Below, piece after piece: positions 1-7,341 of a DNA stretch of 63,617 bases. Source of the DNA: Pseudomonas sp. BN417 (lineage in GTDB: Bacteria > Pseudomonadota > Gammaproteobacteria > Pseudomonadales > Pseudomonadaceae); contig NZ_SSOJ01000141.1 of the NCBI RefSeq assembly GCF_029871205.1, positions 139,881 through 203,497 on the forward strand, given 5' to 3'. Made by a program: the position numbers and the translations under genes. Positions within the stretch are counted from its first letter, which is position 1. Each line of letters opens with the position of its first letter. The notes beneath the pieces are model-generated. The model was not told the DNA's origin. It saw nothing but the letters and a program-made list of their open reading frames with translations, and searched no databases.

Positions 1-294
1 GCGGTCGGGGCTGGAGTCGAGCTTGACGCCGAGCAGGCCGAGGGCATCGACGCCGACGCCGACCGTGCCTTCGGTAAAGCCGGATTCATAACGCAGGAGG
101 AAACCCTGGGCCCACTCCTCGGCCTTGGACTGGGGCGCATTGTCCTGGCGGAAGTCGCGGTTGAAGTAGAAGTTGCGCAGTTCCAGGCTGGCCTTGCTGT
201 CCTTGATGAACTCGGCCTGGGCGATGCCCGGCAGGGTGATACTGGCGCCAAGCGTGACCAGGGCCACGGCTTTGGCAAGCGAGGTCTTGCTCAT
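1..294 (-). CDS. OprD-family outer-membrane porin, N-terminal part
   Basis: The first 98 residues are visible; the rest lies beyond the left edge. The protein opens with a Sec signal peptide (lysines at 3 and 8, a hydrophobic run, likely cleavage after GIAQA near residue 27). A first beta-strand with the pattern LRNFYFNRDF follows, then EEWAQGFLLRYESGFT, which is typical of the start of Pseudomonas OprD/OccD/OccK channels. Such porins form 18-stranded barrels for uptake of amino acids or small carboxylates; the substrate cannot be told from this fragment. A GAGGAGA ribosome-binding site precedes the ATG. The family call is firm and the subfamily is open. Confidence 0.88.
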   Translation of the reverse strand, partial: MSKTSLAKAVALVTLGASITLPGIAQAEFIKDSKASLELRNFYFNRDFRQDNAPQSKAEEWAQGFLLRYESGFTEGTVGVGVDALGLLGVKLDSSPDR

Positions 295-399
295 TGTTAT
301 TGTCTCCTCGTGGGTTGCAGGTCGGTCGGGTCGTCCTGTTACAACGAGGTGACTAAAGCATTTCGTTACAGATTCCGCAGTTAGACGATGGTCGGCCGC

Positions 400-1266
400 T
401 CACTGGATCCACTGCGGGTAGTAGCCGAGCTTGTCCTGCACACGGGCGTCGTGGGCCGGAATCACGGTGAGCCCGGGCTCGCGCTGCAGCAGCTCGTGGA
501 CCTTCTGCAACTGGGCGCGGGTGCCTTCGCGGTCGTTGTCCACCATGTTCCGGCTGATCCAGAACTTTTCCTTCGGTCCGGTGAAACCTTCCAGGCGCCA
601 GCTGGCATCACCGGTGAAGAAGAAGCGGCGGCCATCTTCCAGCGTCACGAACAGGCCCACCGCGCCGGGTGTATGGCCGCCGAGGGGCACCAGCACCAGG
701 CTGCGGTCACCGAAGAGGTCGAGGCTCTCCTCGAATCCCAGGAAGGGGATGGGCAGGAAGGTGAAGGGCCGCCACTTCACCCCATGGGCGAACTGGCTCG
801 GCAGCACCGCCGGCGGTGCGGCGATCTCGGTGAACTCGATTTCCTCGTAGGGCGCCCAGACCGGCACCTCGGGGAAATCCACCAGCGCCGAAGCGTGGTC
901 CCAGTGGGCATGGCTGAGGTAGATGCGATCGACGCGGATACCGTCGCGATCCAGTTGGTCGCGGGCCGGCGTGACCGCGCCGTACTTCATCAGTGGCTTG
1001 TCCCACCAGGGCATCTCCTTGTCGAACTGGCCGTCCACCTGGCGGCCCAGGCCGGTATCGAAGAGCAGGGTGGCAGCGTGGTGCTGGATCAGCACGGCCA
1101 CGTGGTTGACGGTCACCTTCTCGGTCCATTTGCCATCGGCCAGAGTGAAGGCGTCCAGGGTCTCGGTCTGGGCGGTCTTCACCAGGGCGAAACGCAAGCC
1201 CTCGGCCTGGGCGGCGAGGCTGCAGGTGCCGAGCAGGACCAGCAGGAATAGCGAATGCAGGCGCAT
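400..1266 (-). CDS. MBL-fold metallo-hydrolase, exported
   Basis: This is a 288-residue metallo-beta-lactamase-fold hydrolase. A signal peptide covers about residues 1-21 (hydrophobic run, then AAQA). The zinc motif HAHWDH is at 119-124, and the later loops GGHTPG and FTGDAS provide further ligands. The layout resembles the N-acyl-homoserine-lactonase-like branch, but the export signal and the lack of close recognition mean a lactonase role is only a possibility. It starts 3 bases after the FMN-protein gene, so it is the last gene of a GST, flavoprotein, hydrolase operon. The substrate is unknown. Confidence 0.85.
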   Translation of the reverse strand: MRLHSLFLLVLLGTCSLAAQAEGLRFALVKTAQTETLDAFTLADGKWTEKVTVNHVAVLIQHHAATLLFDTGLGRQVDGQFDKEMPWWDKPLMKYGAVTPARDQLDRDGIRVDRIYLSHAHWDHASALVDFPEVPVWAPYEEIEFTEIAAPPAVLPSQFAHGVKWRPFTFLPIPFLGFEESLDLFGDRSLVLVPLGGHTPGAVGLFVTLEDGRRFFFTGDASWRLEGFTGPKEKFWISRNMVDNDREGTRAQLQKVHELLQREPGLTVIPAHDARVQDKLGYYPQWIQ

Positions 1267-1269
1267 GGG

Positions 1270-2196
1270 TCAGTTTCCTTGGGGCAGGAAGGGGGAGGGC
1301 CGCGCTACATCGAAGCGCAACGGCAAACGGTTGCGGCGCAGGCGCCAGCGGCCGGGGGTGAGAGCCAGCAGGCGCTCGGCGCCGGGCAGCGCCGGCAAAT
1401 CGACCTGCCCGGCCTGCTCCGGCCAGTAGAGTTGCGCGCGGGCTTCCAGGTGCAGCAGGTCGCCACTGTCGAAGTCCGCCCAGAGCAGACCGCAGCGGGG
1501 TTCCAGCAGCAGGTTGCCGAGGGTGTTGAACATCAGGTTGCCGCTGTAATCCGGCAGCCAGAGTTGGCCGTCCTCGCCCAGGTGCACGAAACCCGGTGCA
1601 CCGCCCCGGTGGGAGATGTCCACGCCGCCGCTGTGGGGATCGAGATGCTGGCTGGCGATGAACAGGGTGTCGCTGCGCCGCACCAGCTCCAGCCAGCGCG
1701 GATCGAGGCCAACGCCCTGTTCCAGAGGGCCTGCCGGGCGAGCTTCCCAGCGCCAGTCGCGGGCCTGGATGTATTTCGGGCAGTTGCCGAAGGACTGCTG
1801 GACGGCGACGGTGAAACCTTCGCCGTCGCTCTCCACCAGCGGGCCGTTCATGCGATTGCGCCGCCGCGTCGGCAGCTCCAGGCCCAGCAGGCCGAGGCGT
1901 GCCTCGCTGTGCAGGTTGGCGGCCAATGGATCGTCCGCCTCGGGCCGGGCATTGACGCGCAGCAGGGTGGCTTCCGGAGAGCGAGCGAAGCCCGGCTTTC
2001 CCCAGAGCACCGAGGCCTGGGGCTGGCCATCCGCATCCAGGCTGCCCACCAGCAGCCAGGGCAACAGGGCGAAGAACTCGCGGTGCTGTTCCGGCATGTG
2101 GTCGCGGATCACCCGGCTGCCCACCGCCTCCAGTTGCTCGCGAACGCCAAGGCGAGTCTGGATGCTCTGCTCGCCAGGATGGAAGGGGCTGCTCAT
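1270..2196 (-). CDS. Pyridoxamine 5'-phosphate oxidase-like FMN protein
   Basis: The 308-residue protein resembles the PNPOx-like split-barrel flavoproteins. An N-terminal helical part leads to a strand reading WLLVGSLDADGQPQASVLWG (about 47-66), and a second half contains DISHRGGAPGFVHL and GNLMFNTLGNLL, a typical flavin-binding barrel pattern. Members reduce or oxidise small substrates or bind F420, FMN or haem; no specific reaction can be assigned. It sits 16 bases after the GST gene and 3 bases before the MBL-fold gene, so it is the middle gene of a likely operon. It has no signal peptide and is presumably cytoplasmic. Confidence 0.8.
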   Translation of the reverse strand: MSSPFHPGEQSIQTRLGVREQLEAVGSRVIRDHMPEQHREFFALLPWLLVGSLDADGQPQASVLWGKPGFARSPEATLLRVNARPEADDPLAANLHSEARLGLLGLELPTRRRNRMNGPLVESDGEGFTVAVQQSFGNCPKYIQARDWRWEARPAGPLEQGVGLDPRWLELVRRSDTLFIASQHLDPHSGGVDISHRGGAPGFVHLGEDGQLWLPDYSGNLMFNTLGNLLLEPRCGLLWADFDSGDLLHLEARAQLYWPEQAGQVDLPALPGAERLLALTPGRWRLRRNRLPLRFDVARPSPFLPQGN

Positions 2197-2212
2197 ATGG
2201 CCTCCGGGCCCG

Positions 2213-2803
2213 TTACAGGCGGGGCAGTTCGTGGTAGCCAGGCAGGGCGTGGATGCGCGCGAACCAGGCCTGGAGATGGGGGTAGGGCGCCAGCGAAAGT
2301 CCGCCTTCTTCGGCCATGGCGAGATAGGGGTAGACCGCCACGTCGGCGATGCTCGGTTGCCCGCCCACCAGCCAGGTGCGGTCGGCCAGGTGCGCGTTCA
2401 CCAGTTCCAGCACCTGGCGGCCCTTGGTCTGCGCGCCTTCGAGGTCGCCGGGGCGGCGGAACAGAAGGAACACCCTCGCCGAGGCGGGGCCCTGGTGCAC
2501 TTCATTGGCGGCGTAGCTCAGCCAGCTGGCGACATGGGCCTGCTGCAGGGCGTCTTCGGGGAGCCAGGCGGGTGCGTAGCGCCGTGCCAGATAAACAAGT
2601 ATGGCCTGGGAGTCGGCCACCGGCTGGCCCTGGTCCACCAGTACCGGCACCTGGCCGCGCGGGTTGATGGCAAGGAATTCCGGGCGTTTCTGCGCGCCGG
2701 CGGGCAGGTCGACATGCACCACCTCGGCCTGCTGGCCGATCAGGCCAAGGAACAGGCGCACCTTGTAGCAATTGCCGGAAAGGGGGAAGTCGTGGAGTTG
2801 CAT
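2213..2803 (-). CDS. Glutathione S-transferase family protein
   Basis: This 196-residue protein has a thioredoxin-fold N-terminal half (about 1-76) beginning LHDFPLSGNCYKVR, where Ser8 is the likely catalytic residue. The glutathione-binding stretch VPVLVDQG ... ADSQAILVYLA is followed by an all-helical C-terminal half (about 85-196). It resembles bacterial GSTs of the YfcG/beta type, which detoxify electrophiles or reduce disulfides. It is the first gene of a three-gene run and is divergent from a TetR regulator; the operator in the shared gap suggests induction by a small toxic ligand. Family is certain, substrate unknown. Confidence 0.9.
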   Translation of the reverse strand: MQLHDFPLSGNCYKVRLFLGLIGQQAEVVHVDLPAGAQKRPEFLAINPRGQVPVLVDQGQPVADSQAILVYLARRYAPAWLPEDALQQAHVASWLSYAANEVHQGPASARVFLLFRRPGDLEGAQTKGRQVLELVNAHLADRTWLVGGQPSIADVAVYPYLAMAEEGGLSLAPYPHLQAWFARIHALPGYHELPRL

Positions 2804-2843
2804 GGCGGCGTCCTTTGTTGTGGGTTATGGTGTCGAATACTAG

Positions 2844-2857
2844 ACAGACAGGTCTGT
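2844..2857. promoter_or_regulatory. Palindromic TetR-type operator
   Basis: ACAGAC and GTCTGT arms are separated by AG, inside an AT-rich stretch in the 157-base gap between the divergent GST and TetR genes. Size, symmetry and position fit an autoregulatory operator controlling both directions. Binding by the neighbouring TetR protein is inferred. Confidence 0.55.
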
Positions 2858-2960
2858 ATATTTCAAGGCCATTTTCACCCGAATGTCGCCAGGGCCTGTG
2901 TGGCGCGGGTTTGAGCCGGCGCGGGCGGTTGCGCATAATGCGTCGGTCCAGGAGGTTCAC

Positions 2961-3518
2961 ATGGCTTCAAGCAAACGCGATCTGTTGATCGACACCGCCA
3001 TCGCGCTGTTCTACCGCGACGGCTTCCATGCCACCGGCATCGACCGGATCCTCGCCGAGTCCGGGGTGGCGAAAATGACCCTCTACAAGCACTTCAAGTC
3101 CAAGGACGAACTGATCGAGGCGGCCTTGCAGCAACGCCTGGAGCCGAGCCGGCAACGCATGGCCTGGGCCTTGGATAACCTCTCGCCGAAGGCGGCGATC
3201 CTCGCTGTCTTCGACGGGCTGCAGGCGCTGATCCTCGACGGCGAGTTCTTCGGCTGCGCCTTCGTCAACGCCGCCGCCGAGTTCCATGACCGCGAGCACC
3301 CCATCCATCGTGTCGCCGCGAGCCACAAGGCCAACGCCGAGCGGCATTTCCGCATCGCCCTGGAACGCCTGGAAGTCGCCGAGCCCGAGCGCCTGGCGCG
3401 CCAGTTGCAGTACCTGATGGAAGGGGCCATCACCATGGCCCATATCCAGGGGCCGGGTGACCAGGCGCTGGAAGCCAAGGACGCGGCGGTCATCCTGTTG
3501 CGCGCCGCCGGCGCCTGA
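2961..3518 (+). CDS. TetR/AcrR-family transcriptional regulator
   Basis: The start at 2961 is chosen because CAGGAGG lies just upstream and the helix-turn-helix domain begins at once; this gives 185 residues. Residues 5-50 form the DNA-binding domain (LIDTAIALFYRDGFHATGID ... TLYKHFKSKDELIEAAL). The C-terminal ligand domain has GEFFGCAFVNAAAEF, typical of the YxaF/LmrA-like group that often senses aromatic or electrophilic compounds. It is divergent from the GST/FMN-protein/MBL cassette, with a palindrome between them, so it probably represses that cassette. The ligand is unknown. Confidence 0.9.
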   Translation: MASSKRDLLIDTAIALFYRDGFHATGIDRILAESGVAKMTLYKHFKSKDELIEAALQQRLEPSRQRMAWALDNLSPKAAILAVFDGLQALILDGEFFGCAFVNAAAEFHDREHPIHRVAASHKANAERHFRIALERLEVAEPERLARQLQYLMEGAITMAHIQGPGDQALEAKDAAVILLRAAGA

Positions 3519-3727
3519 GCCTCGATCCACTGGTCGGGGCTGGCTCAAGTGCCTCGGCCTTCGGCCGCAACAGAGGGGACACCGTCGCCCGCGGCGCCGA
3601 CCCGGCCCAGGTGGCCAAGGCCGAGACGCTCAACATGCGCCTGCTGGATGGCCTGCAACCCTTGCAGGACAAGGCCCAGGGGCATCCCCGGCAGCCTGAC
3701 CGCGTGCTAGAATTCGCGCCTCGCTGA
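3519..3727 (+). other. Coding-like tract without a start, possible gene remnant
   Basis: After the TetR stop, one frame stays open to a TGA at 3725-3727 and reads like real Pseudomonas protein, including NRGDTVARGADPAQVAK and AETLNMRLLDGLQPLQ. It has no start codon with a ribosome-binding site and I do not recognise a family. It could be the scar of a deleted gene or chance open frame in GC-rich DNA. Confidence 0.3.
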
Positions 3728-3740
3728 TCTTCGAGGCGCG
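3715..3740 (+). promoter_or_regulatory. Hairpin covering the ribosome-binding site of the glutaredoxin gene
   Basis: Nine-base arms CGCGCCTCG (3715-3723) and CGAGGCGCG (3732-3740) can pair, and the only Shine-Dalgarno-like GAGG (3733-3736) lies in the second arm, ten bases before the ATG. A TAGAAT -10-like box at 3708-3713 would start transcripts inside the first arm, so masking would apply mainly to longer transcripts. Confidence 0.35.
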
Positions 3741-3745
3741 TCCCG

Positions 3746-3985
3746 ATGCTTCCTGAATGCCAACTCTTCGGCACCCTTGGCTGTCACCTGTGCGAGGTGG
3801 CGGAAGGTGTGCTCATGCCCTTCGTCGAGCGCGGCCTGATGGTGGAGTTGGTGGATATCGCCGACCGGGAAGAGTGGGTCCAGGCCTACGGCCTGCGCAT
3901 TCCCGTCCTGCGCCGTTGCGATAACGGCAGCGAACTGGGCTGGCCCTTCGATGCGACCGCGGTGGCGTCCTTCCTTTCCAGCTGA
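3746..3985 (+). CDS. Glutaredoxin-like small thiol protein
   Basis: The 79-residue protein has a thioredoxin-like start (CQLFGTLGCHLCEVAEGVL) with the redox motif Cys13-His-Leu-Cys16. It continues to the cis-proline region RIPVLRR (about 50-57), where the Pro is conserved in glutaredoxins, and ends with a short helix. It matches the short DUF836/glutaredoxin-like proteins of gammaproteobacteria. The role is probably cytoplasmic thiol-disulfide exchange; the partner is unknown. It lies alone between the TetR gene and tRNA-Pro. Confidence 0.85.
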   Translation: MLPECQLFGTLGCHLCEVAEGVLMPFVERGLMVELVDIADREEWVQAYGLRIPVLRRCDNGSELGWPFDATAVASFLSS

Positions 3986-4333
3986 GCGCCTTCGCGGGTT
4001 GGTGCTGAGCGTAGCGAAGCCCAACATCGCCCGTTGGGCCTCGCAGGTTCGGCGCCGACCTACGGACTTGCCCTGAGCGGCGCCTTTCGCGCGGCCGCGA
4101 ACAGATGGCTGGCGTCTGACAGCGACAGGTGTCCCGCGCACAGCCGCCACGAAGCGCATGCAGCAAAAAAGCGCCCGCATAAGCTTGGGCGCTTGTGCGC
4201 CTCCTTTAGGCCAAGGTCGGCCACGGGATTGACCGTGACGTGCGGACTTGCGCTAACCGCTGGCAGGCAAGGCTATCGACCAGGGCAGGGGAGAAGGCGG
4301 GATTGGGTGTTCAGGCACAAATCGCAGGCAATA
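3986..4333. other. Intergenic stretch with hairpins and no gene
   Basis: No supported protein gene. At 4018-4040, GCCCAAC (4019-4025) and GTTGGGC (4033-4039) form a hairpin within a TTGGTGCTGAGCGTAGCGAA-like repeat common in Pseudomonas. A minus-strand terminator lies at 4169-4194. The space between that terminator and the tRNA terminator could hold a small minus-strand transcript, but I see no convincing promoter. Confidence 0.5.
4169..4194 (-). terminator. Orphan intrinsic terminator on the minus strand
   Basis: AAGCGCCC (4169-4176) pairs with GGGCGCTT (4187-4194). Read on the minus strand it is followed by a run of T (AAAAAA at 4165-4170 on the plus strand). The nearest minus-strand gene, tRNA-Pro, already has its own terminator at 4334-4361, so this one is either a backup or ends an unannotated RNA. 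Confidence 0.6.
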
Positions 4334-4361
4334 AAAAACCCGCCTTTTAAGGCGGGTTTTT
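4334..4361 (-). terminator. Intrinsic terminator of tRNA-Pro
   Basis: Arms AAAAACCCGCC (4334-4344) and GGCGGGTTTTT (4351-4361) form a strong stem with a T run, directly after the tRNA on the minus strand. Confidence 0.85.
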
Positions 4362-4368
4362 CGGGATT

Positions 4369-4445
4369 TGGTCGGAGCGACTGGATTCGAACCAGCGACC
4401 TTCTCGTCCCGAACGAGACGCGCTACCAAGCTGCGCTACGCTCCG
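4369..4445 (-). tRNA. tRNA-Pro (anticodon CGG)
   Basis: The reverse strand folds as a complete cloverleaf. The acceptor CGGAGCG pairs with CGCTCCG, discriminator A, and CCA is encoded (plus-strand TGG at 4369-4371). The D arm is GCGCAGCTTGGTAGCGC. The anticodon stem TCTCG/CGAGA encloses the loop TTCGGGA, giving anticodon CGG. The T arm contains GGTTCGAATCC. Total length is 77 bases. It reads codon CCG, a frequent proline codon in this genome. It is a single gene with its own promoter and terminator. Confidence 0.97.
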
Positions 4446-4458
4446 TTGTGTGGCGCGC

Positions 4459-4486
4459 ATTCTACAGAAAACTTTTTGGTCTACAA
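4459..4486 (-). promoter_or_regulatory. Sigma-70 promoter of tRNA-Pro with GC-rich discriminator
   Basis: On the minus strand TTGTAG (4486-4481), 16 bases, then TAGAAT (4464-4459) are followed by GCGCGCC, the GC-rich discriminator typical of stable-RNA promoters under stringent control. The mature tRNA starts 13 bases after the -10 box. Confidence 0.7.
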
Positions 4487-4578
4487 GGGGTTAGCGAAAA
4501 ATTTTTTGATTTTTTTGCGCTGCGATGAGGGCAAGGGCGAGAGGCTGCGAACGGCGCGGGGTTGGCGGGGGAGGCAAG

Positions 4579-4610
4579 GGCCCGCTCCGCTGGAGAAACG
4601 GGAGCGGGCC
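4579..4610 (-). terminator. GC-rich hairpin after the small lipoprotein gene
   Basis: GGCCCGCTCC (4579-4588) and GGAGCGGGCC (4601-4610) are perfect 10-base arms located just past the lipoprotein stop on the minus strand. There is no clear T run, so it may be a weak terminator or an RNA 3'-end protector. Confidence 0.5.
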
Positions 4611-4617
4611 GCGAGGA

Positions 4618-4839
4618 TCACAGTTCCTTGATGGTACGGACCTGGTCCTTGTTCACCTTGGCCTGTTTGCCGTCGAGTTGTTCGAACTGGTAGAAGCCGG
4701 TGTCCTCGTCGTATTCGGGAGTGTCCACGACCTGAAGCTCGCGCCCGTCATTGAGGGTGATCACGCTCGGCGAGGAGCAGCCGGCGAGAGTGATAAGACC
4801 CATTGCGAGCAGGAAAGCGGGGACTATCCGCTGGTTCAT
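4618..4839 (-). CDS. YgdI/YgdR-type small lipoprotein
   Basis: The 73-residue precursor has a lipobox LAGC with Cys21 as the lipidation site, after a hydrophobic segment (VPAFLLAMGLITLAG). The 50-residue mature part has the pattern VITLNDGRELQVVDTPEYD ... GKQAKVNKDQVRTIKEL, which is the SH3-like fold of the YgdI/YgdR (DUF903) family. These are abundant outer-membrane lipoproteins of unknown function. A GGAGA site precedes the start. Confidence 0.88.
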   Translation of the reverse strand: MNQRIVPAFLLAMGLITLAGCSSPSVITLNDGRELQVVDTPEYDEDTGFYQFEQLDGKQAKVNKDQVRTIKEL

Positions 4840-4919
4840 TTGTCATCTCCTTAGATGATTACGCTGGTTGTACGACGTTTCTGACGAGAGACATCCGTCC
4901 AAAGTTCCAGCGAACCGGT

Positions 4920-5507
4920 TCAATTCTTCGGCTGGTAATCGCCCAGCAGTTGGGGCGTATTGATATTGGCCAGGCGCGGATCGCCTTCGGGGCAGTCCAC
5001 CGCCACCGGGTCGAGTTGGCGCAAAATGCGTTGTGGGCTGCGTTCTCCTGCCCGCCAGCCGGCGTCCAGGGCGGGTAGCAAGGCGCGGGGCAGGACGCAG
5101 AACAGCGGCTCCCAGAATTTTCCCTGGCGCAGCATGACGGGCCGCCCGCAGGCGGCTTGCAGCAGGCTGTCGATCAGCGCGTCATCCACCAGCGGCGCGT
5201 CGCAGGGCAGGACCAGCACCTGCTCGTGGCGGGCCACCGCCAGGCCGGCGCGGATGCCGGCGAGCGGGCCGGGGTAGTCCGGGCTGTCGTCCTGCACCAG
5301 TTGGTCGGCCCAGGCGGCGTAACGCTCGGCATTGCGGTTGCAGGAGATGATCAGGTCGTCGGTGTAGGGGCGCACGCGCTCGTGCAGCCAGGCGATCAAT
5401 GGCCGGCCCTGCCACTCCAGCAGGCCCTTGTCGCGGCCGCCCATGCGCTGCCCGCGACCGCCGGAAAGCAGCAGGATAGAGCAGGGCGGCAATGGCGTGT
5501 CGGACAT
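4920..5507 (-). CDS. mobA: Molybdenum cofactor guanylyltransferase
   Basis: MobA joins GMP to molybdopterin to make the MGD cofactor of DMSO-reductase-type enzymes such as nitrate reductase and formate dehydrogenase. The 195-residue protein starts at 5507. The nucleotide-binding loop [20 protein letters not shown] begins at about residue 12, [13 protein letters not shown] and [10 protein letters not shown] (metal-binding Asp) follow, and the C-terminal [10 protein letters not shown] closes the fold. It is divergent from moaB-moeA with a 67-base gap, forming one cofactor locus. Confidence 0.95.
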   Translation of the reverse strand: MSDTPLPPCSILLLSGGRGQRMGGRDKGLLEWQGRPLIAWLHERVRPYTDDLIISCNRNAERYAAWADQLVQDDSPDYPGPLAGIRAGLAVARHEQVLVLPCDAPLVDDALIDSLLQAACGRPVMLRQGKFWEPLFCVLPRALLPALDAGWRAGERSPQRILRQLDPVAVDCPEGDPRLANINTPQLLGDYQPKN

Positions 5508-5574
5508 GGCACGGTCTCCGGGGCGGCGCTGTGATATAACACCGGGCATTCACTCTAACAACTGGAAGCCTGCC

Positions 5575-6114
5575 ATGAGTCACAAGGCCGAGGCGGTATT
5601 CGTGCCGCTCAATATCGCCGTTCTTACCGTCAGTGATACCCGCAGCCTGGAGACCGACACCTCCGGCCAGCTGTTCGTCGACCGCCTCACCGCGGCTGGC
5701 CACAACCTGGCCGCACGGGTGCTGTTGAAGGACGACCTGTACAAGATCCGCGCCCAGGTCGCCACCTGGATCGCCGACGACAGCGTGCAGGTGGTGCTGA
5801 TCACCGGCGGCACCGGCTTCACCGGCCGTGACAGCACCCCCGAGGCAGTCAGCTGCCTGCTGGACAAGCAGGTCGAAGGCTTCGGTGAGTACTTCCGGCA
5901 GATTTCCGTGGCCGATATCGGCACTTCGACCATGCAGTCCCGCGCCCTGGCCGGGCTGGCGAATGGCACCCTGGTGTGCTGCCTGCCGGGCTCCACCAAT
6001 GCCTGCCGCACCGCCTGGGATGGCATCTTCGCCGAGCAGTTGGACAACCGTCATCGTCCCTGCAATTTCGTCCCGCACCTGAAGCAGGCCGAGGCCTGCG
6101 AGAGCCGCGGATGA
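5575..6114 (+). CDS. moaB: Molybdenum cofactor biosynthesis protein B
   Basis: MoaB/MogA-fold proteins adenylate molybdopterin before metal insertion. The 179-residue protein has the family signature VLTVSDTRSLETDTSG (about 17-32), the ligand loop LITGGTGFTGRDSTPEA and the GSTNAC loop near the C-terminus. The start at 5575 is preceded by TATAAC (5535-5540) as a likely -10 box. The stop overlaps the moeA start (ATGA), so the two genes are translationally coupled. Pseudomonas usually has a second moaB elsewhere; this is the copy paired with mobA and moeA. Confidence 0.93.
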   Translation: MSHKAEAVFVPLNIAVLTVSDTRSLETDTSGQLFVDRLTAAGHNLAARVLLKDDLYKIRAQVATWIADDSVQVVLITGGTGFTGRDSTPEAVSCLLDKQVEGFGEYFRQISVADIGTSTMQSRALAGLANGTLVCCLPGSTNACRTAWDGIFAEQLDNRHRPCNFVPHLKQAEACESRG

Positions 6115-7316
6115 GCGGCCCCGGCCTGATGCCGGTGGAAGACGCCCTGGCGCGCCTGCTGGCGCTGGCCGAGGCGGCGCCCATCGAGGCCATCGAACGC
6201 GTCGCCCTGGCCGAGGCCGATGGCCGCGTGCTGGCCGAACCGCTGGTGGCCGGCCTGGACCTGCCGCCCTGGGACAACAGCGCCATGGACGGTTATGCGT
6301 TGCGCCTGGCCGACTGGCAGGGCGAGCCGCTATCGGTGAGCCAACGCATCCTCGCCGGCAGCGCGCCGCAGCCGCTGCAGCCGGGCACCTGCGCGCGCAT
6401 CTTCACCGGCGCGCCGCTGCCCCAAGGCGCGGATGTGGTGGAGATGCAGGAGAACGTCGAGGTCCTGGCCGATGGCCGGGTGCGGTTGCTCGAATCCCTC
6501 AAGGCCGGACAGAACGTGCGCCCCCGTGGCCAGGAAACCCATACCGGTGAATCCGTGCTGCCCGCCGGCACCCGCCTGGGCCCCATCGAAATGGGCCTGT
6601 GCGCGTCCCTGGGGGCCGCCGAACTCAGTGTGCGCCGCCGGCCCCTGGTGGCGGTCCTCTCCACTGGCGACGAGCTGGTGCCGCCGGGTCAGCCCCTGGG
6701 GCCGGGGCAGATTTACAACAGCAACCGCAGCCTGCTGATCGCCTGGCTCAAGCGTCTCGGCTGCGCGGTCGTGGATGCCGGCATCCTCGCCGACGATCTG
6801 GAGCTGACCCGCCAGGCCCTGGCCGGGCTGGCGGAGGTGGACCTGATCCTTTCCACCGGCGGTGTCTCGGTAGGCGAGGCGGACTTCCTCGGTGCGGCCC
6901 TGCGCGAGGAAGGCGAACTGGCGCTGTGGAAGCTGGCGATCAAACCGGGCAAGCCGCTGACCTTCGGGCATTTCCGAGGGGTGCCGGTGATCGGCCTGCC
7001 GGGCAACCCGGCCTCCACCCTGGTGACCTTCGGCTTGCTGGCACGTCCCTATCTGCTGCGCCGCCTCGGAGTGGTGGAGGTGGAACCGCTGGGATTCGCG
7101 GTGCCTGCCGGCTTCACCTGGAAGAAGCCGGGCAATCGCCGGGAGTATCTGCGCGCGCGGCTGGAGAACGGCCGCGCGGTGATCTACCCGAACCAGAGCT
7201 CCGGCGTGCTGCGCAGCGCGGCCTGGGCCGAGGGGCTGGTGGAGGTGCTGGAGGGCACCACGCTGGCCGAGGGGGATAGCCTGCGGTTCATTCCGTTGAG
7301 TGAGTTGCAAGCTTAG
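6111..7316 (+). CDS. moeA: Molybdopterin molybdenumtransferase
   Basis: MoeA inserts molybdate into adenylated molybdopterin. The 401-residue length is normal for the family. Visible blocks are PPWDNSAMDGYA (about 57-68), the MoeA central domain with VLSTGDEL (about 182-189), NSNRSLL, the catalytic region STGGVSVGEADFLG (about 247-260), and PGNPAST followed by the beta-barrel domain IV. The start ATG overlaps the moaB stop by four bases, which fixes the start. Confidence 0.95.
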   Translation: MSGPGLMPVEDALARLLALAEAAPIEAIERVALAEADGRVLAEPLVAGLDLPPWDNSAMDGYALRLADWQGEPLSVSQRILAGSAPQPLQPGTCARIFTGAPLPQGADVVEMQENVEVLADGRVRLLESLKAGQNVRPRGQETHTGESVLPAGTRLGPIEMGLCASLGAAELSVRRRPLVAVLSTGDELVPPGQPLGPGQIYNSNRSLLIAWLKRLGCAVVDAGILADDLELTRQALAGLAEVDLILSTGGVSVGEADFLGAALREEGELALWKLAIKPGKPLTFGHFRGVPVIGLPGNPASTLVTFGLLARPYLLRRLGVVEVEPLGFAVPAGFTWKKPGNRREYLRARLENGRAVIYPNQSSGVLRSAAWAEGLVEVLEGTTLAEGDSLRFIPLSELQA

Positions 7317-7341
7317 CAACTGCGAGGCATCTGCCTCTCCT

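Noticed and set aside
4034-4528. Open frame across tRNA-Pro and its terminator
   Set aside because: It reads through a tRNA and a terminator on the opposite strand; no coding signal.
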